Shown: piece by piece, positions 16,323 through 24,241 of the stretch | Position numbering within the stretch: the first letter of the stretch is position 1 | Layout: every line of letters starts with the position of its first letter | DNA from: CAXTTV01 sp964247295 | GTDB lineage: Bacteria > Chloroflexota > Ktedonobacteria > Ktedonobacterales > Ktedonobacteraceae | Assembly (NCBI GenBank): GCA_964247295.1 | Contig: CAXTTV010000013.1 | Coordinates: 1-46,399 of the forward strand | Reading direction: 5' to 3' | DNA: 46,399 nucleotides | Position numbers and translations under genes: made by a program | Notes under the pieces: generated by a model | The model's database searches: none | The model's input: only the letters and a program-made list of their open reading frames with translations | Told to the model about the DNA's origin: nothing

Positions 16323-16331
16323 ATTATAGCA
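16323..16331 (-). promoter_or_regulatory. Extended -10 promoter of RNA unit 1
   Basis: The minus strand reads TGCTATAAT, a perfect extended -10 element. The -35 region is weak (ATTCAT at 17-bp spacing), as is usual for this promoter class. Confidence 0.6.
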
Positions 16332-16398
16332 TATTTACCTGCATTATGAATAGGGCTATGAGAACAATTTCTCTCCAAAAATAAGAGTACGCCAAATT

Positions 16399-17034
16399 TC
16401 ATTGTTTTCCCCTGTTTGCCGTCAGCGATTCCCCAGTCGTTTCAATATCAACACGAACGATATAGCCCTGTCGCAGCAAAAATTCAGCGGTCTTTTGCAC
16501 TTCTTCCTCGCTTCGATGCATCAGCCGGGAGATATCTTGTAACGTCCGTCGACCATTGAACAGGACCATGACCATGCGATCGCGCCGATCCATCCTCTGC
16601 ATAATTACTGGTTGTGTAGCCCCCACTCTTGTTCGAAATAGGGCCTGGGAAAGATGAGAAGAAGGCGCGGATGGCTGGTTTTCCTCGGCTTTGAGGATTG
16701 CCCTGATCGAGTGTTGAGGACCTGGTGTCACCGGTGGGGTATGCTGCTGCCCTGGTGATGGCAAAAGTCTTTGTTGTGGTCGAGATATCTTCATTCCTTC
16801 ATGGAAGCTGTAATAGGTCCCTTTCCAGCTTAAAATTTGTTGTAGGGCCGGCACCCCCCAGGTGTATTCGGTGCGTACAAAGATCGCGTCACCATGATCA
16901 AAAAAAATCTCCCCTTTCTGCGCATTCCGGTTTTGGGCCTGCTCGATAATCAAAAGACCCGTCTTATTGCTCTGAGCCAGACTCCGTAACACGAATGGGA
17001 GTTGCTCTGTAAAAGTTACATTTGTTACAGTCAT
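16399..17034 (-). CDS. DUF4388 (PATAN) domain protein with winged-helix C-terminus
   Basis: Protein of 211 aa. Residues ~6-90 match the DUF4388 pattern (LPFVLRSLAQSNKTGLLIIE, GEIFFDHGDAIFVRT, ALQQILSWKGTYYSF). Such domains occur in bacterial signalling proteins linked to gliding, two-component or kinase pathways. A Pro/Gln-rich linker leads to a small helical C-terminal module (RTLQDISRLMHRSEEEVQKT, LLRQGYIVRV) resembling a winged helix. The ATG at 17034 is preceded by GGAGGAGG at 5-nt spacing, which rules out the longer frame. It follows the sigma/anti-sigma pair by 137 nt in the same direction, so it may belong to that pathway. Confidence 0.8.
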   Translation of the reverse strand: MTVTNVTFTEQLPFVLRSLAQSNKTGLLIIEQAQNRNAQKGEIFFDHGDAIFVRTEYTWGVPALQQILSWKGTYYSFHEGMKISRPQQRLLPSPGQQHTPPVTPGPQHSIRAILKAEENQPSAPSSHLSQALFRTRVGATQPVIMQRMDRRDRMVMVLFNGRRTLQDISRLMHRSEEEVQKTAEFLLRQGYIVRVDIETTGESLTANRGKQ

Positions 17035-17171
17035 CGATTCCTCCTCCAAAAACACATGCACCACAGCCCGAATGTGTAACAATTCACTATACAGTGTACC
17101 CGCGCTCCCATATGTTTTCAGGAAAACAGATCTGTTTCTGCTGAAATATCGCGCCATACACAGCAAATGTG

Positions 17172-17507
17172 TTAATGTGTGAAGAGAAAAACGAAAAGGA
17201 AGGTCAGAAGCCAGAGATAACCCGGTCGTTTCCTATGATGTTTCTCCGTTCTAACCGTGTGGGGAGAGTAGGCCTGTATTGATATATCCTTCTCTTCCAA
17301 TTGAGAGAAGATGCGAGCTTTGAGGGAGCTTTCGGGTTCAATCAGGGGGAGTTGCATGATCAGTTCGTCCAGGTAACGCATCTCGTCCAACCGCTTTTGG
17401 CAGGAGGAACAATGGCGCAGGTGGCGGCGTATCTGCTGAGAGTCACTGAGTGCGAGCATGTTGTCCAGGTAGGCGCTTAGCATACCCTCAACGTGCTCGC
17501 AGATCAT
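17172..17507 (-). CDS. Anti-sigma factor with zinc-binding (ZAS) domain
   Basis: Protein of 111 aa. The ZAS motif is complete: C3, H29, C33 and C36 (HLRHCSSC). It is followed by a helical linker and one transmembrane segment at the very C-terminus (YLWLLTFLFVFLF), leaving essentially no external domain. Its start overlaps the stop of the ECF sigma gene by 4 nt (ATGA), typical of translational coupling of a sigma factor with its cognate inhibitor. With so short an outside part, sensing probably occurs through the zinc site (thiol oxidation) or within the membrane. Confidence 0.9.
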   Translation of the reverse strand: MICEHVEGMLSAYLDNMLALSDSQQIRRHLRHCSSCQKRLDEMRYLDELIMQLPLIEPESSLKARIFSQLEEKDISIQAYSPHTVRTEKHHRKRPGYLWLLTFLFVFLFTH

Positions 17508-18037
17508 TTGCTGACTCCTTGTTCTAAGGCCCGATAGTGTTCTCGGAAGGACTGGCGCGCCCTCGATAAATACATTTTGACGCCGCTCTCAGCAATATTC
17601 AAGGCATGAGCGATCTCATTATAAGAGAAGCCTTCCTGGGTATACAATAGAAGTGCTGCTCTATACTGCTGAGGCATATGATGCAGGGCCGACCGCACAA
17701 TCTCGGTTGTGCCGTACATCTCCTGCGGATCTGCGCTTTCCACATCAGCGGGCTCGTGATCCAGATCCTGCCATGGGAGCCAGGCGATCAACTTTCGGCG
17801 TCGCAGAGCATCGTAGGCCGTATTGGTCGCGATCCGGTAAAGCCATGCGGAAAGCTTTAAATTATCGTCCATTTTGGGCAGGGCCCGGAACGCCTTGAGA
17901 AAGGTGTCCTGGGTCAGATCATCCGCCTGTTCCCTGTCTCCTACAAGATGATAGACATAGTTATAAATCTGTGTTTTATATTCGTCGTAAATCTGGTCAA
18001 ACGACCAGGAACTTTCTTGTGTTTCCACCCTAGCCAT
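17504..18037 (-). CDS. ECF RNA polymerase sigma factor
   Basis: Protein of 177 aa. Region sigma-2 (YNYVYHLVGDREQADDLTQD, TFLKAFRAL, WLYRIATNTAYDALRRRK) and region sigma-4 (QQYRAALLLYTQEGFSYNEI, SGVKMYLSRARQSF) are intact and joined by a linker starting LIAWLPWQD. It is clearly paralogous to the sigma factor at 27278-28006. The second ATG (18037) is preferred, because AAGGG then lies 9 nt upstream. The following overlapping gene is its presumed anti-sigma factor. Target promoters cannot be read from this window. Confidence 0.93.
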   Translation of the reverse strand: MARVETQESSWSFDQIYDEYKTQIYNYVYHLVGDREQADDLTQDTFLKAFRALPKMDDNLKLSAWLYRIATNTAYDALRRRKLIAWLPWQDLDHEPADVESADPQEMYGTTEIVRSALHHMPQQYRAALLLYTQEGFSYNEIAHALNIAESGVKMYLSRARQSFREHYRALEQGVSK

Positions 18038-18451
18038 GCGCTCCATCCCTTCGATGGCTATCGCTATACCTTGTTCGTTCCATACACGTATAGCCGCGCA
18101 TCCTCTGGCTGTAACGGGAGGCCAGTGAGACTAACCTCAGGCAGGCAAGGGAAACAAGTTTCGCCTTCTGTCTAGTGGAACGGACAAACAACGCTTTCAG
18201 TAACATCTATTCTCTATTACATGTCTTTTATGGATACCATGGTAGCATACTTTTCGCTTTTTGCCCTATGCACAAGCTTTAAGCTTAGTACTATTGGGAA
18301 GGTAACCGGGCCCCTTTTACCCATTCTTTCGTTTCACTATGAATAAAAAGCCATGTTACTGATGGTTCGTTGCCCCCAGGTTCTCCAATATGGTACGATT
18401 ACTACGGAAAATACCGCTCATCTTTTTTGTAGTTGTGGAAAGGTAGTGCTC
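18038..18451. other. Intergenic region between sigma factor and mtnA
   Basis: About 410 nt between divergent genes. An inverted repeat CTATAC...GTATAG (about 18064-18093) and a short palindromic AAGCTTTAAGCTT near 18277 are visible. No SAM, SAH or other known riboswitch consensus was recognised on either strand, and no convincing promoter could be fixed. Confidence 0.4.
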
Positions 18452-19549
18452 ATGGATGATGCGCGTGTGTCCGTCTCTTTGCGCACCGTCTGGTGGGAAG
18501 AGAGCGACTCTGGTGGTTCTGTTTTCCTCCTGGATCAATCTTGTCTCCCATTGCATGAGGTAACCCTTCATCTCCAGCATGAGCGAGAGGTAGCAGAGGC
18601 GATCTCTCATCTGCGTGTGCGTGGTGCGCCGGCGATCGGTGTCACGGCGGCTTTTGGGCTGGCTCTGGCTTTTGAGCGGCTGCGCGCTGCTGGGATGGAT
18701 CTGTCTCAGGCGGAGGCGAAAGGGCATCTTTCTGTCGTTTCCTCACTGTTACGTTCCACTCGTCCAACGGCTGTCAATCTCTCCTGGGCGCTTGAGCGTA
18801 TGAATACCTGCGCGCAGACTATTCTTGATACCGATTTTTCGTTTGGGCGTCTGACTTCGGCTCTGGTCACGGAGGCCCAAAGGATCGCGGTCGAGGATGC
18901 GGAAGCCTGTCTGGCGATGGGGCGACTGGGAGCGGAGCTGATCTCCGATGGCGATATTCTTCTGACGCATTGTAATGCCGGCGCGCTGGCGACTTCAGGG
19001 ATTGGCACGGCGCTTGCCCCAATCTATACCGCAGCCCATTCGGGCAAACGTCTGCATGTCTATGTGGATGAAACCCGCCCGGTTCTCCAGGGGTCTCGCC
19101 TCACCGCCTGGGAGTTGCAGAGACAGGGGATTCCTCTCACGCTGATTACCGATACTATGGCGGCCTACTTCTTGCGCAAGGCCGGAATAAAGGGCATCTT
19201 TGTTGGAGCAGATCGGATCGCGGCCAACGGGGATGTTGCGAATAAGATCGGGACTTATGGTCTGGCTGTATTGGCGGCGGCCCACAATGTTCCTCTCTAT
19301 GTGGTGGCTCCCTGCTCTACCATTGATCTCTCGCTCGCGACGGGCGAACTAATCCCCATTGAGCAGCGCAAGCCCGAGGAGGTCACGGAGATCGCTGGTC
19401 AGCAGATCGCTCCGCCTGGGGTGCAGGTCGCAAATCCGGCTTTTGATGTGACTCCTTACAAATATATCAGCGCGATTGTCACGGAACGTGGGATTGCTCA
19501 CGCACCCTTTGAGCGATCGTTACCCGCGCTTTTTGACACAAATCACTGA
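18452..19549 (+). CDS. mtnA: S-methyl-5-thioribose-1-phosphate isomerase
   Basis: Methionine-salvage enzyme of 365 aa that converts methylthioribose-1-phosphate to methylthioribulose-1-phosphate. Signatures are RVRGAPAIGVTAAFGLALA, the catalytic-Cys motif LTHCNAGALATSGIGTAL, ETRPVLQGSRLTAWEL, and the catalytic-Asp region GADRIAANGDVANKIGTYG. The ATG at 18452 has GGAAAGG upstream and gives the normal family length; the open frame runs 99 nt further upstream without a ribosome-binding site. It is the first gene of a block with a PfkB kinase, ahcY and metK, so its product connects to the SAM cycle. Confidence 0.95.
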   Translation: MDDARVSVSLRTVWWEESDSGGSVFLLDQSCLPLHEVTLHLQHEREVAEAISHLRVRGAPAIGVTAAFGLALAFERLRAAGMDLSQAEAKGHLSVVSSLLRSTRPTAVNLSWALERMNTCAQTILDTDFSFGRLTSALVTEAQRIAVEDAEACLAMGRLGAELISDGDILLTHCNAGALATSGIGTALAPIYTAAHSGKRLHVYVDETRPVLQGSRLTAWELQRQGIPLTLITDTMAAYFLRKAGIKGIFVGADRIAANGDVANKIGTYGLAVLAAAHNVPLYVVAPCSTIDLSLATGELIPIEQRKPEEVTEIAGQQIAPPGVQVANPAFDVTPYKYISAIVTERGIAHAPFERSLPALFDTNH

Positions 19550-19596
19550 TTTCTTCTCTCTATCTGTATATAAAGATCGTAAAGGATGGAAACAGA

Positions 19597-20583
19597 GTGT
19601 CCATTTTAGTTGTTGGATCGGTGGCTCTCGATACGGTTGAGACGCCCTTTTCTACTCGTGAGAATGTGCTGGGAGGCGCGGCATCCTATTTTGTTACGGC
19701 GGCCTCCCTCTATGCGCCGGTACAGCTTGTGGCGGTGGTGGGGAGCGATTTCCCTCAGGAACATCTGGATCTCTGGCGTAAACGGGGTGTAAACCTGGAT
19801 GGTCTGCGTGTAGAGGAGGGGCCGACCTTCCGCTGGACAGGGCGCTACCATATGGATATGAACCTGCGCGAGACGTTGGCCACTCAGCTTGGCGTCTATG
19901 AGCAGTTTCATCCAGTGCTTTCGGACAAGCACCGCGAGAGCGATCTGCTGTTCCTGGCGAATATTCATCCTGCTTTGCAGATGGAGGTGTTGGAGCAGAT
20001 GCCCCATGCCCGTCTGAAGGTGCTGCATACTATGGAGCTTTGGATCACAACCACTCCTGATCTGTTGACCGAGGTGATTAAGCGGGTGGATGTGCTGGTC
20101 GTGAGTGAGGAGGAGGTCCGCCAATATACAGAGCAGCCCAGCATTCTGACCGGTGTCCGCCACCTGCTGAACCTTGGCCCCCAATATGTGATTGTAAAGC
20201 AGGGGAGCTATGGCGCTCAGCTCTTTGGAGCCGATGGCAGTTATTTTAACGCTCCCTCGTATCCTCTACAAGAGGTGGTCGATCCGACGGGAGCCGGAGA
20301 CGTGTTTGCTGCTGGTTTTATGGGGCATTTGTCTACCGTGCAGCCTCAGGGCGATGGCCGCTACTTGTTTGAGGACCTGAAACGGGCGGTGGTTCATGGC
20401 AATATTATCGGTTCCTTTGTTTGTGAGGATTTCAGTATTGATCGCCTGCGAACTCTGACAACTCAGGATATCATGGACCGCTACCAGGCTCTGGTGGTCT
20501 ACTCGCATTTTCATCCTGAATGGCAAGTTTTATCTACTCAAGTCACCGTTATTGAAAAAGTGGTACTATTAAAGAAAATATAG
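19597..20583 (+). CDS. PfkB-family carbohydrate/nucleoside kinase
   Basis: Ribokinase-like kinase of 328 aa. The substrate-side motif GGAASYFVTAASLYAPV and the catalytic signature DPTGAGDVFAAGFM (Asp base plus anion hole) are intact. The opening ILVVGSVALDTVETPF is typical of a PfkB subfamily that I associate with ahcY and methionine-salvage neighbours. In this context it may act as adenosine kinase, removing the adenosine made by AhcY, or phosphorylate a salvage sugar; that is inference. The GTG start at 19597 follows AGGATGG. It lies 47 nt after mtnA and 33 nt before ahcY, consistent with one transcript. Confidence 0.85.
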   Translation: MSILVVGSVALDTVETPFSTRENVLGGAASYFVTAASLYAPVQLVAVVGSDFPQEHLDLWRKRGVNLDGLRVEEGPTFRWTGRYHMDMNLRETLATQLGVYEQFHPVLSDKHRESDLLFLANIHPALQMEVLEQMPHARLKVLHTMELWITTTPDLLTEVIKRVDVLVVSEEEVRQYTEQPSILTGVRHLLNLGPQYVIVKQGSYGAQLFGADGSYFNAPSYPLQEVVDPTGAGDVFAAGFMGHLSTVQPQGDGRYLFEDLKRAVVHGNIIGSFVCEDFSIDRLRTLTTQDIMDRYQALVVYSHFHPEWQVLSTQVTVIEKVVLLKKI

Positions 20584-20616
20584 TCAGCCGTTAGTTGAAG
20601 AAGGGAATTTTGCCCA

Positions 20617-21885
20617 ATGACGACCTCAACACGTGGAGATGTGAAAGATCTTTCTTTGGCCGCGAAAGGCAAGGAGCGGATCGAGTGGGCGGCTCAAGAT
20701 ATGCCTGTGTTGCGTATGATCCGTGAGCGTTTCCAGAAAGAACAGCCTCTGGCCGGCGTGCGCATGTCGGGCTGCTTGCATATTACAACGGAGACCGCGA
20801 ATCTCGCGATCACCCTGAAGGCCGGTGGGGCTGATCTGGTGCTATGTGCCTCTAATCCGCTCTCGACGCAGGATGATGTTGCTGCCGCGCTGGTCAGCGA
20901 GTACGGTATCCCTACCTTCGCGATCAAGGGTGAGAATGAGGAGACCTACTATCGCCATATCAACTCAGTTCTGGATCACAAGCCGCAGATGACGATGGAT
21001 GATGGCTGCGATCTGGTCTCAACGCTGCATACCAAGCGTACTGAAGAACTCCCCAATGTGATTGGGAGCCTGGAGGAGACCACAACCGGTGTGATCCGCC
21101 TGAAAAGCATGGAGAAGGCTGGCGTGCTGAAATTCCCGGTGCTGGCTGTCAATGACTCCGATACCAAGCATCTGTTTGATAACCGGTACGGGACCGGCCA
21201 GAGCACGTTGGACGCGATTATCCGCTCGACCAATCGTCTGCTGGCAGGCCGCACCTTTGTGGTGATCGGCTATGGCTGGTGTGGTCGCGGTGTGGCCTCT
21301 CGCGCTCGTGGCATGGGATCTCAGGTAATTGTGACCGAGGTTGATCCGGTTCGTGCTCTGGAAGCGGTGATGGAAGGTTTCCAGGTCATGCCGGCGATCG
21401 AGGCCGCGAAACATGGCGATATCTTTGTGACGGTGACCGGCGATATCAATGTGCTGGATCGCGTTCACATGGAGAATATGAAGGAAGGGGCGATGATCGC
21501 TAATTCCGGCCATTTTAACGACGAGATTAACATCCCCGAGCTAGAGAAGTTGGCGGTGAGCAAGCGCCGTCTGCGTGACTTTGTGGATGAGTATACCCTG
21601 GCCGATGGCCGCCATATCTATCTGCTGGCTGAGGGGCGTCTGGTAAACCTCTCGGCTGCCGAGGGACATCCCGCCAGCGTCATGGATATGAGCTTCGCGA
21701 ATCAAGCGTTGGCCGCTGAGTATATGAAGCAGCACGCCGCTGAACTCCAGCCCCGCGTCTACACGCTGCCAGGCGAGCTTGATGTTGAGATCGCCAGCCT
21801 GAAACTGGGCTCGATGGGCGTCACTATCGATAAGCTTACCCCCGAGCAGGAAGAGTACCTGAGCTCCTGGCAGGCCGGGACGTAA
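20617..21885 (+). CDS. ahcY: Adenosylhomocysteinase
   Basis: NAD-dependent enzyme of 422 aa that splits S-adenosylhomocysteine into adenosine and homocysteine, relieving inhibition of methyltransferases. Recognisable parts are the N-terminal substrate domain (MSGCLHITTETANLAITL, LCASNPLSTQDDVAAAL), the Rossmann motif VVIGYGWCGRGVASRARGMG, TGDINVLD, and the conserved C-terminal region (VNLSAAEGHPASVMDMSFAN; tail DKLTPEQEEYLSSWQ). GAAGGGA precedes the ATG. A long perfect palindrome separates it from metK, the next enzyme in the cycle. Confidence 0.97.
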   Translation: MTTSTRGDVKDLSLAAKGKERIEWAAQDMPVLRMIRERFQKEQPLAGVRMSGCLHITTETANLAITLKAGGADLVLCASNPLSTQDDVAAALVSEYGIPTFAIKGENEETYYRHINSVLDHKPQMTMDDGCDLVSTLHTKRTEELPNVIGSLEETTTGVIRLKSMEKAGVLKFPVLAVNDSDTKHLFDNRYGTGQSTLDAIIRSTNRLLAGRTFVVIGYGWCGRGVASRARGMGSQVIVTEVDPVRALEAVMEGFQVMPAIEAAKHGDIFVTVTGDINVLDRVHMENMKEGAMIANSGHFNDEINIPELEKLAVSKRRLRDFVDEYTLADGRHIYLLAEGRLVNLSAAEGHPASVMDMSFANQALAAEYMKQHAAELQPRVYTLPGELDVEIASLKLGSMGVTIDKLTPEQEEYLSSWQAGT

Positions 21886-21930
21886 GATCTCCGTTAGCAC
21901 GCTTTGAGTTTCTGGCTCTGTTGGCCATAG

Positions 21931-21983
21931 CTTCCTATGTATGACACTGGATCAAGTCATGATCCAGTGTCATACATAGGAAG
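21931..21983. repeat. 24-bp perfect palindrome between ahcY and metK
   Basis: The arms 21931-21954 (starting CTTCCTATGTATGACACTGG) and 21960-21983 are exact reverse complements over 24 bp, with a 5-nt loop AGTCA. No T-run follows (TGGGGTCCCC), so this is not a normal intrinsic terminator. In RNA it would be a very stable hairpin suited to RNase III-type processing or to shielding transcript ends. As DNA it could be a binding site. Confidence 0.9.
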
Positions 21984-22036
21984 TGGGGTCCCCTGGTTAT
22001 TGTTTTGAAAACCTTTTTGGTGCAAGGAGTTTTTTT

Positions 22037-23293
22037 GTGAGTACTTTTATGGAGAGTCCGAAAACACTGTTCACCAGTGAATCGGTGACTGAGGGGCATC
22101 CCGATAAGCTTTGTGATCAGATCTCGGACGGTATTCTAGATGCGATCCTGATGCAAGATCCCCTGGCTCGGGTCGCCTGTGAGACTGCGACAACCACTGG
22201 ACTGGTGCTGATCGCCGGTGAGATCACTACAACGGCCTGGGTAGATATGCCCGCGATCGTGCGTCAGACAATTGAACAGGTTGGATATGTGAATGCTGAG
22301 TACGGCTTCGATTATCGTACCTGTGGTGTAGCTACCTCGATCGGTAAGCAATCGCCCGATATCGACATGGGGGTGAGTCGCTCCCTGGAGGCGCGCGGTA
22401 TCACGGATCTTTTGACTGACGATGAGCTGGAGATGATCGGTGCGGGCGACCAGGGGATGATGATTGGTTTTGCCTGTAACGACACGCCCGAGTATATGCC
22501 AATGCCGATCAGCCTTTCACATAAGTTAACGCGTCAGCTCTCGCAGGTGCGTCGCCGGGCCTGGAATGGCAACGGCCCAATGTCCTATCTTCGCCCCGAT
22601 GGTAAAGCTCAGGTCACCGTTCAGTACGACTATGGCCGCCCGGTCCATGTAGATACGGTAGTAGTTTCCACACAGCACGCCGATTACGTGGATCAGGAGC
22701 AGATCCGCCGGGATGTGATCGAGCATATCATTAAGCCGGTGGTGCCCGAAGAACTGTTCAACGACTCCACAAAGATTTTTGTTAATCCAACTGGCCGTTT
22801 TGTCACTGGTGGTCCCATGGGCGATGCCGGCCTGACTGGCCGTAAGATTATCGTGGATACCTATGGTGGCATGGCCCGCCATGGTGGAGGAGCCTTCAGC
22901 GGGAAAGATCCGACAAAGGTGGACCGCTCAGCCGCGTATGCCGCTCGCTATATCGCGAAAAATCTCGTTGCCGCTGGTCTGGCGGATCGCCTGGAGCTTC
23001 AGGTCGCGTATGCCATCGGGGTGGCCCGCCCGGTTGCTCTTTTTGTAGATACCTTTGGGACGGGACGTATCTCTAATGAAGAGATTACTCGCCTGATCAA
23101 TGAGCACTTCGATCTCCGCCCTGCCGGGATTATCCAATCGCTCAACCTGCGCCGCCCGATCTATCAACCGACCGCTGCCTTCGGCCACTTCGGGCGTACG
23201 GACATTGACGCGCCCTGGGAGGCCCTGGATAAGGTTCCTATGCTCCGCAAGGGCGTTGGTGCCAGTGTTGAGACCGGAGAGGCCCGTTCTTAA
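22037..23293 (+). CDS. metK: S-adenosylmethionine synthetase
   Basis: Makes SAM from methionine and ATP; 418 aa. Family motifs are VTEGHPDKLCDQISDGILDA, GAGDQGMMIGFACNDT and the phosphate loop GGGAFSGKDPTKVDRSAAY. The GTG at 22037 is chosen because AAGGAG lies 7 nt upstream; a frame from 21983 would begin inside the palindrome. The N-terminus (STFMESPKTLF) is normal and the C-terminus is slightly extended (GASVETGEARS). A strong terminator follows, ending the mtnA-pfkB-ahcY-metK block. Together with AhcY it forms the activated-methyl cycle. Confidence 0.97.
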   Translation: MSTFMESPKTLFTSESVTEGHPDKLCDQISDGILDAILMQDPLARVACETATTTGLVLIAGEITTTAWVDMPAIVRQTIEQVGYVNAEYGFDYRTCGVATSIGKQSPDIDMGVSRSLEARGITDLLTDDELEMIGAGDQGMMIGFACNDTPEYMPMPISLSHKLTRQLSQVRRRAWNGNGPMSYLRPDGKAQVTVQYDYGRPVHVDTVVVSTQHADYVDQEQIRRDVIEHIIKPVVPEELFNDSTKIFVNPTGRFVTGGPMGDAGLTGRKIIVDTYGGMARHGGGAFSGKDPTKVDRSAAYAARYIAKNLVAAGLADRLELQVAYAIGVARPVALFVDTFGTGRISNEEITRLINEHFDLRPAGIIQSLNLRRPIYQPTAAFGHFGRTDIDAPWEALDKVPMLRKGVGASVETGEARS

Positions 23294-23314
23294 GTTTTTC
23301 CTCTAAAAATACTT

Positions 23315-23347
23315 GCCGAAAGGTTCAAAAACCTTTCGGCTTTTTTT
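23315..23347 (+). terminator. Intrinsic terminator after metK
   Basis: GCCGAAAGGTT (23315-23325) and AACCTTTCGGC (23330-23340) form an 11-bp perfect stem with a CAAA loop, followed by seven T. Confidence 0.95.
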
Positions 23348-23477
23348 GTTCCTATAAATAAGTAGAATTTTTTATTGTTATTTTGTCTTAGGCAGTCCTG
23401 TATAGCCCGTGTTCTATATAAAGATATCTATATAATCGCCTTTAAGGCAGATATTTTATTTATTGTTCAGTGTGCTC

Positions 23478-24134
23478 ATGATATTCGCGCTTCGGCGCGC
23501 CCATACTCGTACAGAGTCCCGCCGCAAACGCGTACTAGAGGGTGATAACTCGTTGCTGGCTGATCCTAATGAACATGCATTGCCTCTACCAACAACGATC
23601 AGAATGCAGGTGAATTCACGTTTCCAGGTCTGGTATACGGGCATTGTGATGGTAATAATAGTGGTTGGGCTGGTTGGTGTTTTGTTTTTTGTTGGTGGTG
23701 GAGATCTTTTTCGTCGTCCACTATTCCTGATCGTCTTTGGGGTTACACTCTTACTGACGTTTGGAGTCCTCATCGGTGCCTTTGCTTTCAACCGCTTTTT
23801 GTACAATGGAAAGCTGCGTTCAGAGATTGTAGTGAATGAGCAGGGGATCACAACCCATTACTTTGGAAAAACGACAACCGTGCTCTGGAATGAATCTCAA
23901 TCTTTCGATATATGGGGTGGGAAAACGCGGCGCATGCGCTCCTTTGAGCTAGTTGGAGGGAAGAATGTCGTGCGCTGGATTGTTCCGCAACGGTACCGCG
24001 CGGTCTTTCCTTTCAAACCCACCACATCCTACGAGGAGTATTGTAAAAAGATGGGAGCGTTAGAGCAGGTGGTATGTGCGAAGACTCATCTGAAACTTTA
24101 CGATCTCCGAGATAAGAAGCTGGTCCTTCTTTAA
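23478..24134 (+). CDS. Two-TM membrane protein with PH-like C-terminal domain
   Basis: Unassigned protein of 218 aa. A basic N-terminus (RRAHTRTESRRKR) is followed by two adjacent membrane segments (about residues 50-72 and 78-102: VWYTGIVMVIIVVGLVGVLF and FLIVFGVTLLLTFGVLIGAF). The rest is a ~100-residue beta-rich domain (SEIVVNEQGITTHYFGKTTT, LWNESQSFDIWG) resembling bacterial PH/YdbT-type domains. No good ribosome-binding site is seen. The ATG at 23478 is the simplest start; in-frame GTG and TTG codons lie 6 and 15 nt upstream. Function unknown. Confidence 0.7.
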   Translation: MIFALRRAHTRTESRRKRVLEGDNSLLADPNEHALPLPTTIRMQVNSRFQVWYTGIVMVIIVVGLVGVLFFVGGGDLFRRPLFLIVFGVTLLLTFGVLIGAFAFNRFLYNGKLRSEIVVNEQGITTHYFGKTTTVLWNESQSFDIWGGKTRRMRSFELVGGKNVVRWIVPQRYRAVFPFKPTTSYEEYCKKMGALEQVVCAKTHLKLYDLRDKKLVLL

Positions 24135-24241
24135 TCGGTGGCCGGTTGTTCCTACCATTTCTAATGCTTTTTCTTATATAATGGGATGAGACAGAAAAAA
24201 ATACGCTTGTCTTCTACGTTGAAGAAAGGAAGTTTCATTTC

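Noticed and set aside
15787..16331. T-box riboswitch
   Set aside because: Only the UGGCACC-like terminator loop fits. No stem I, specifier loop or standard antiterminator was found, and the downstream gene is not an amino-acid gene.
19606..20184. 192-codon minus-strand frame opposite the PfkB gene
   Set aside because: Antisense shadow, His/Gln/Arg-rich composition, no ribosome-binding site.
21886..22036. SAM or SAH riboswitch upstream of metK
   Set aside because: The region is dominated by a simple perfect palindrome; none of the conserved internal loops of SAM-I, SAM-II or SAH riboswitches is visible.
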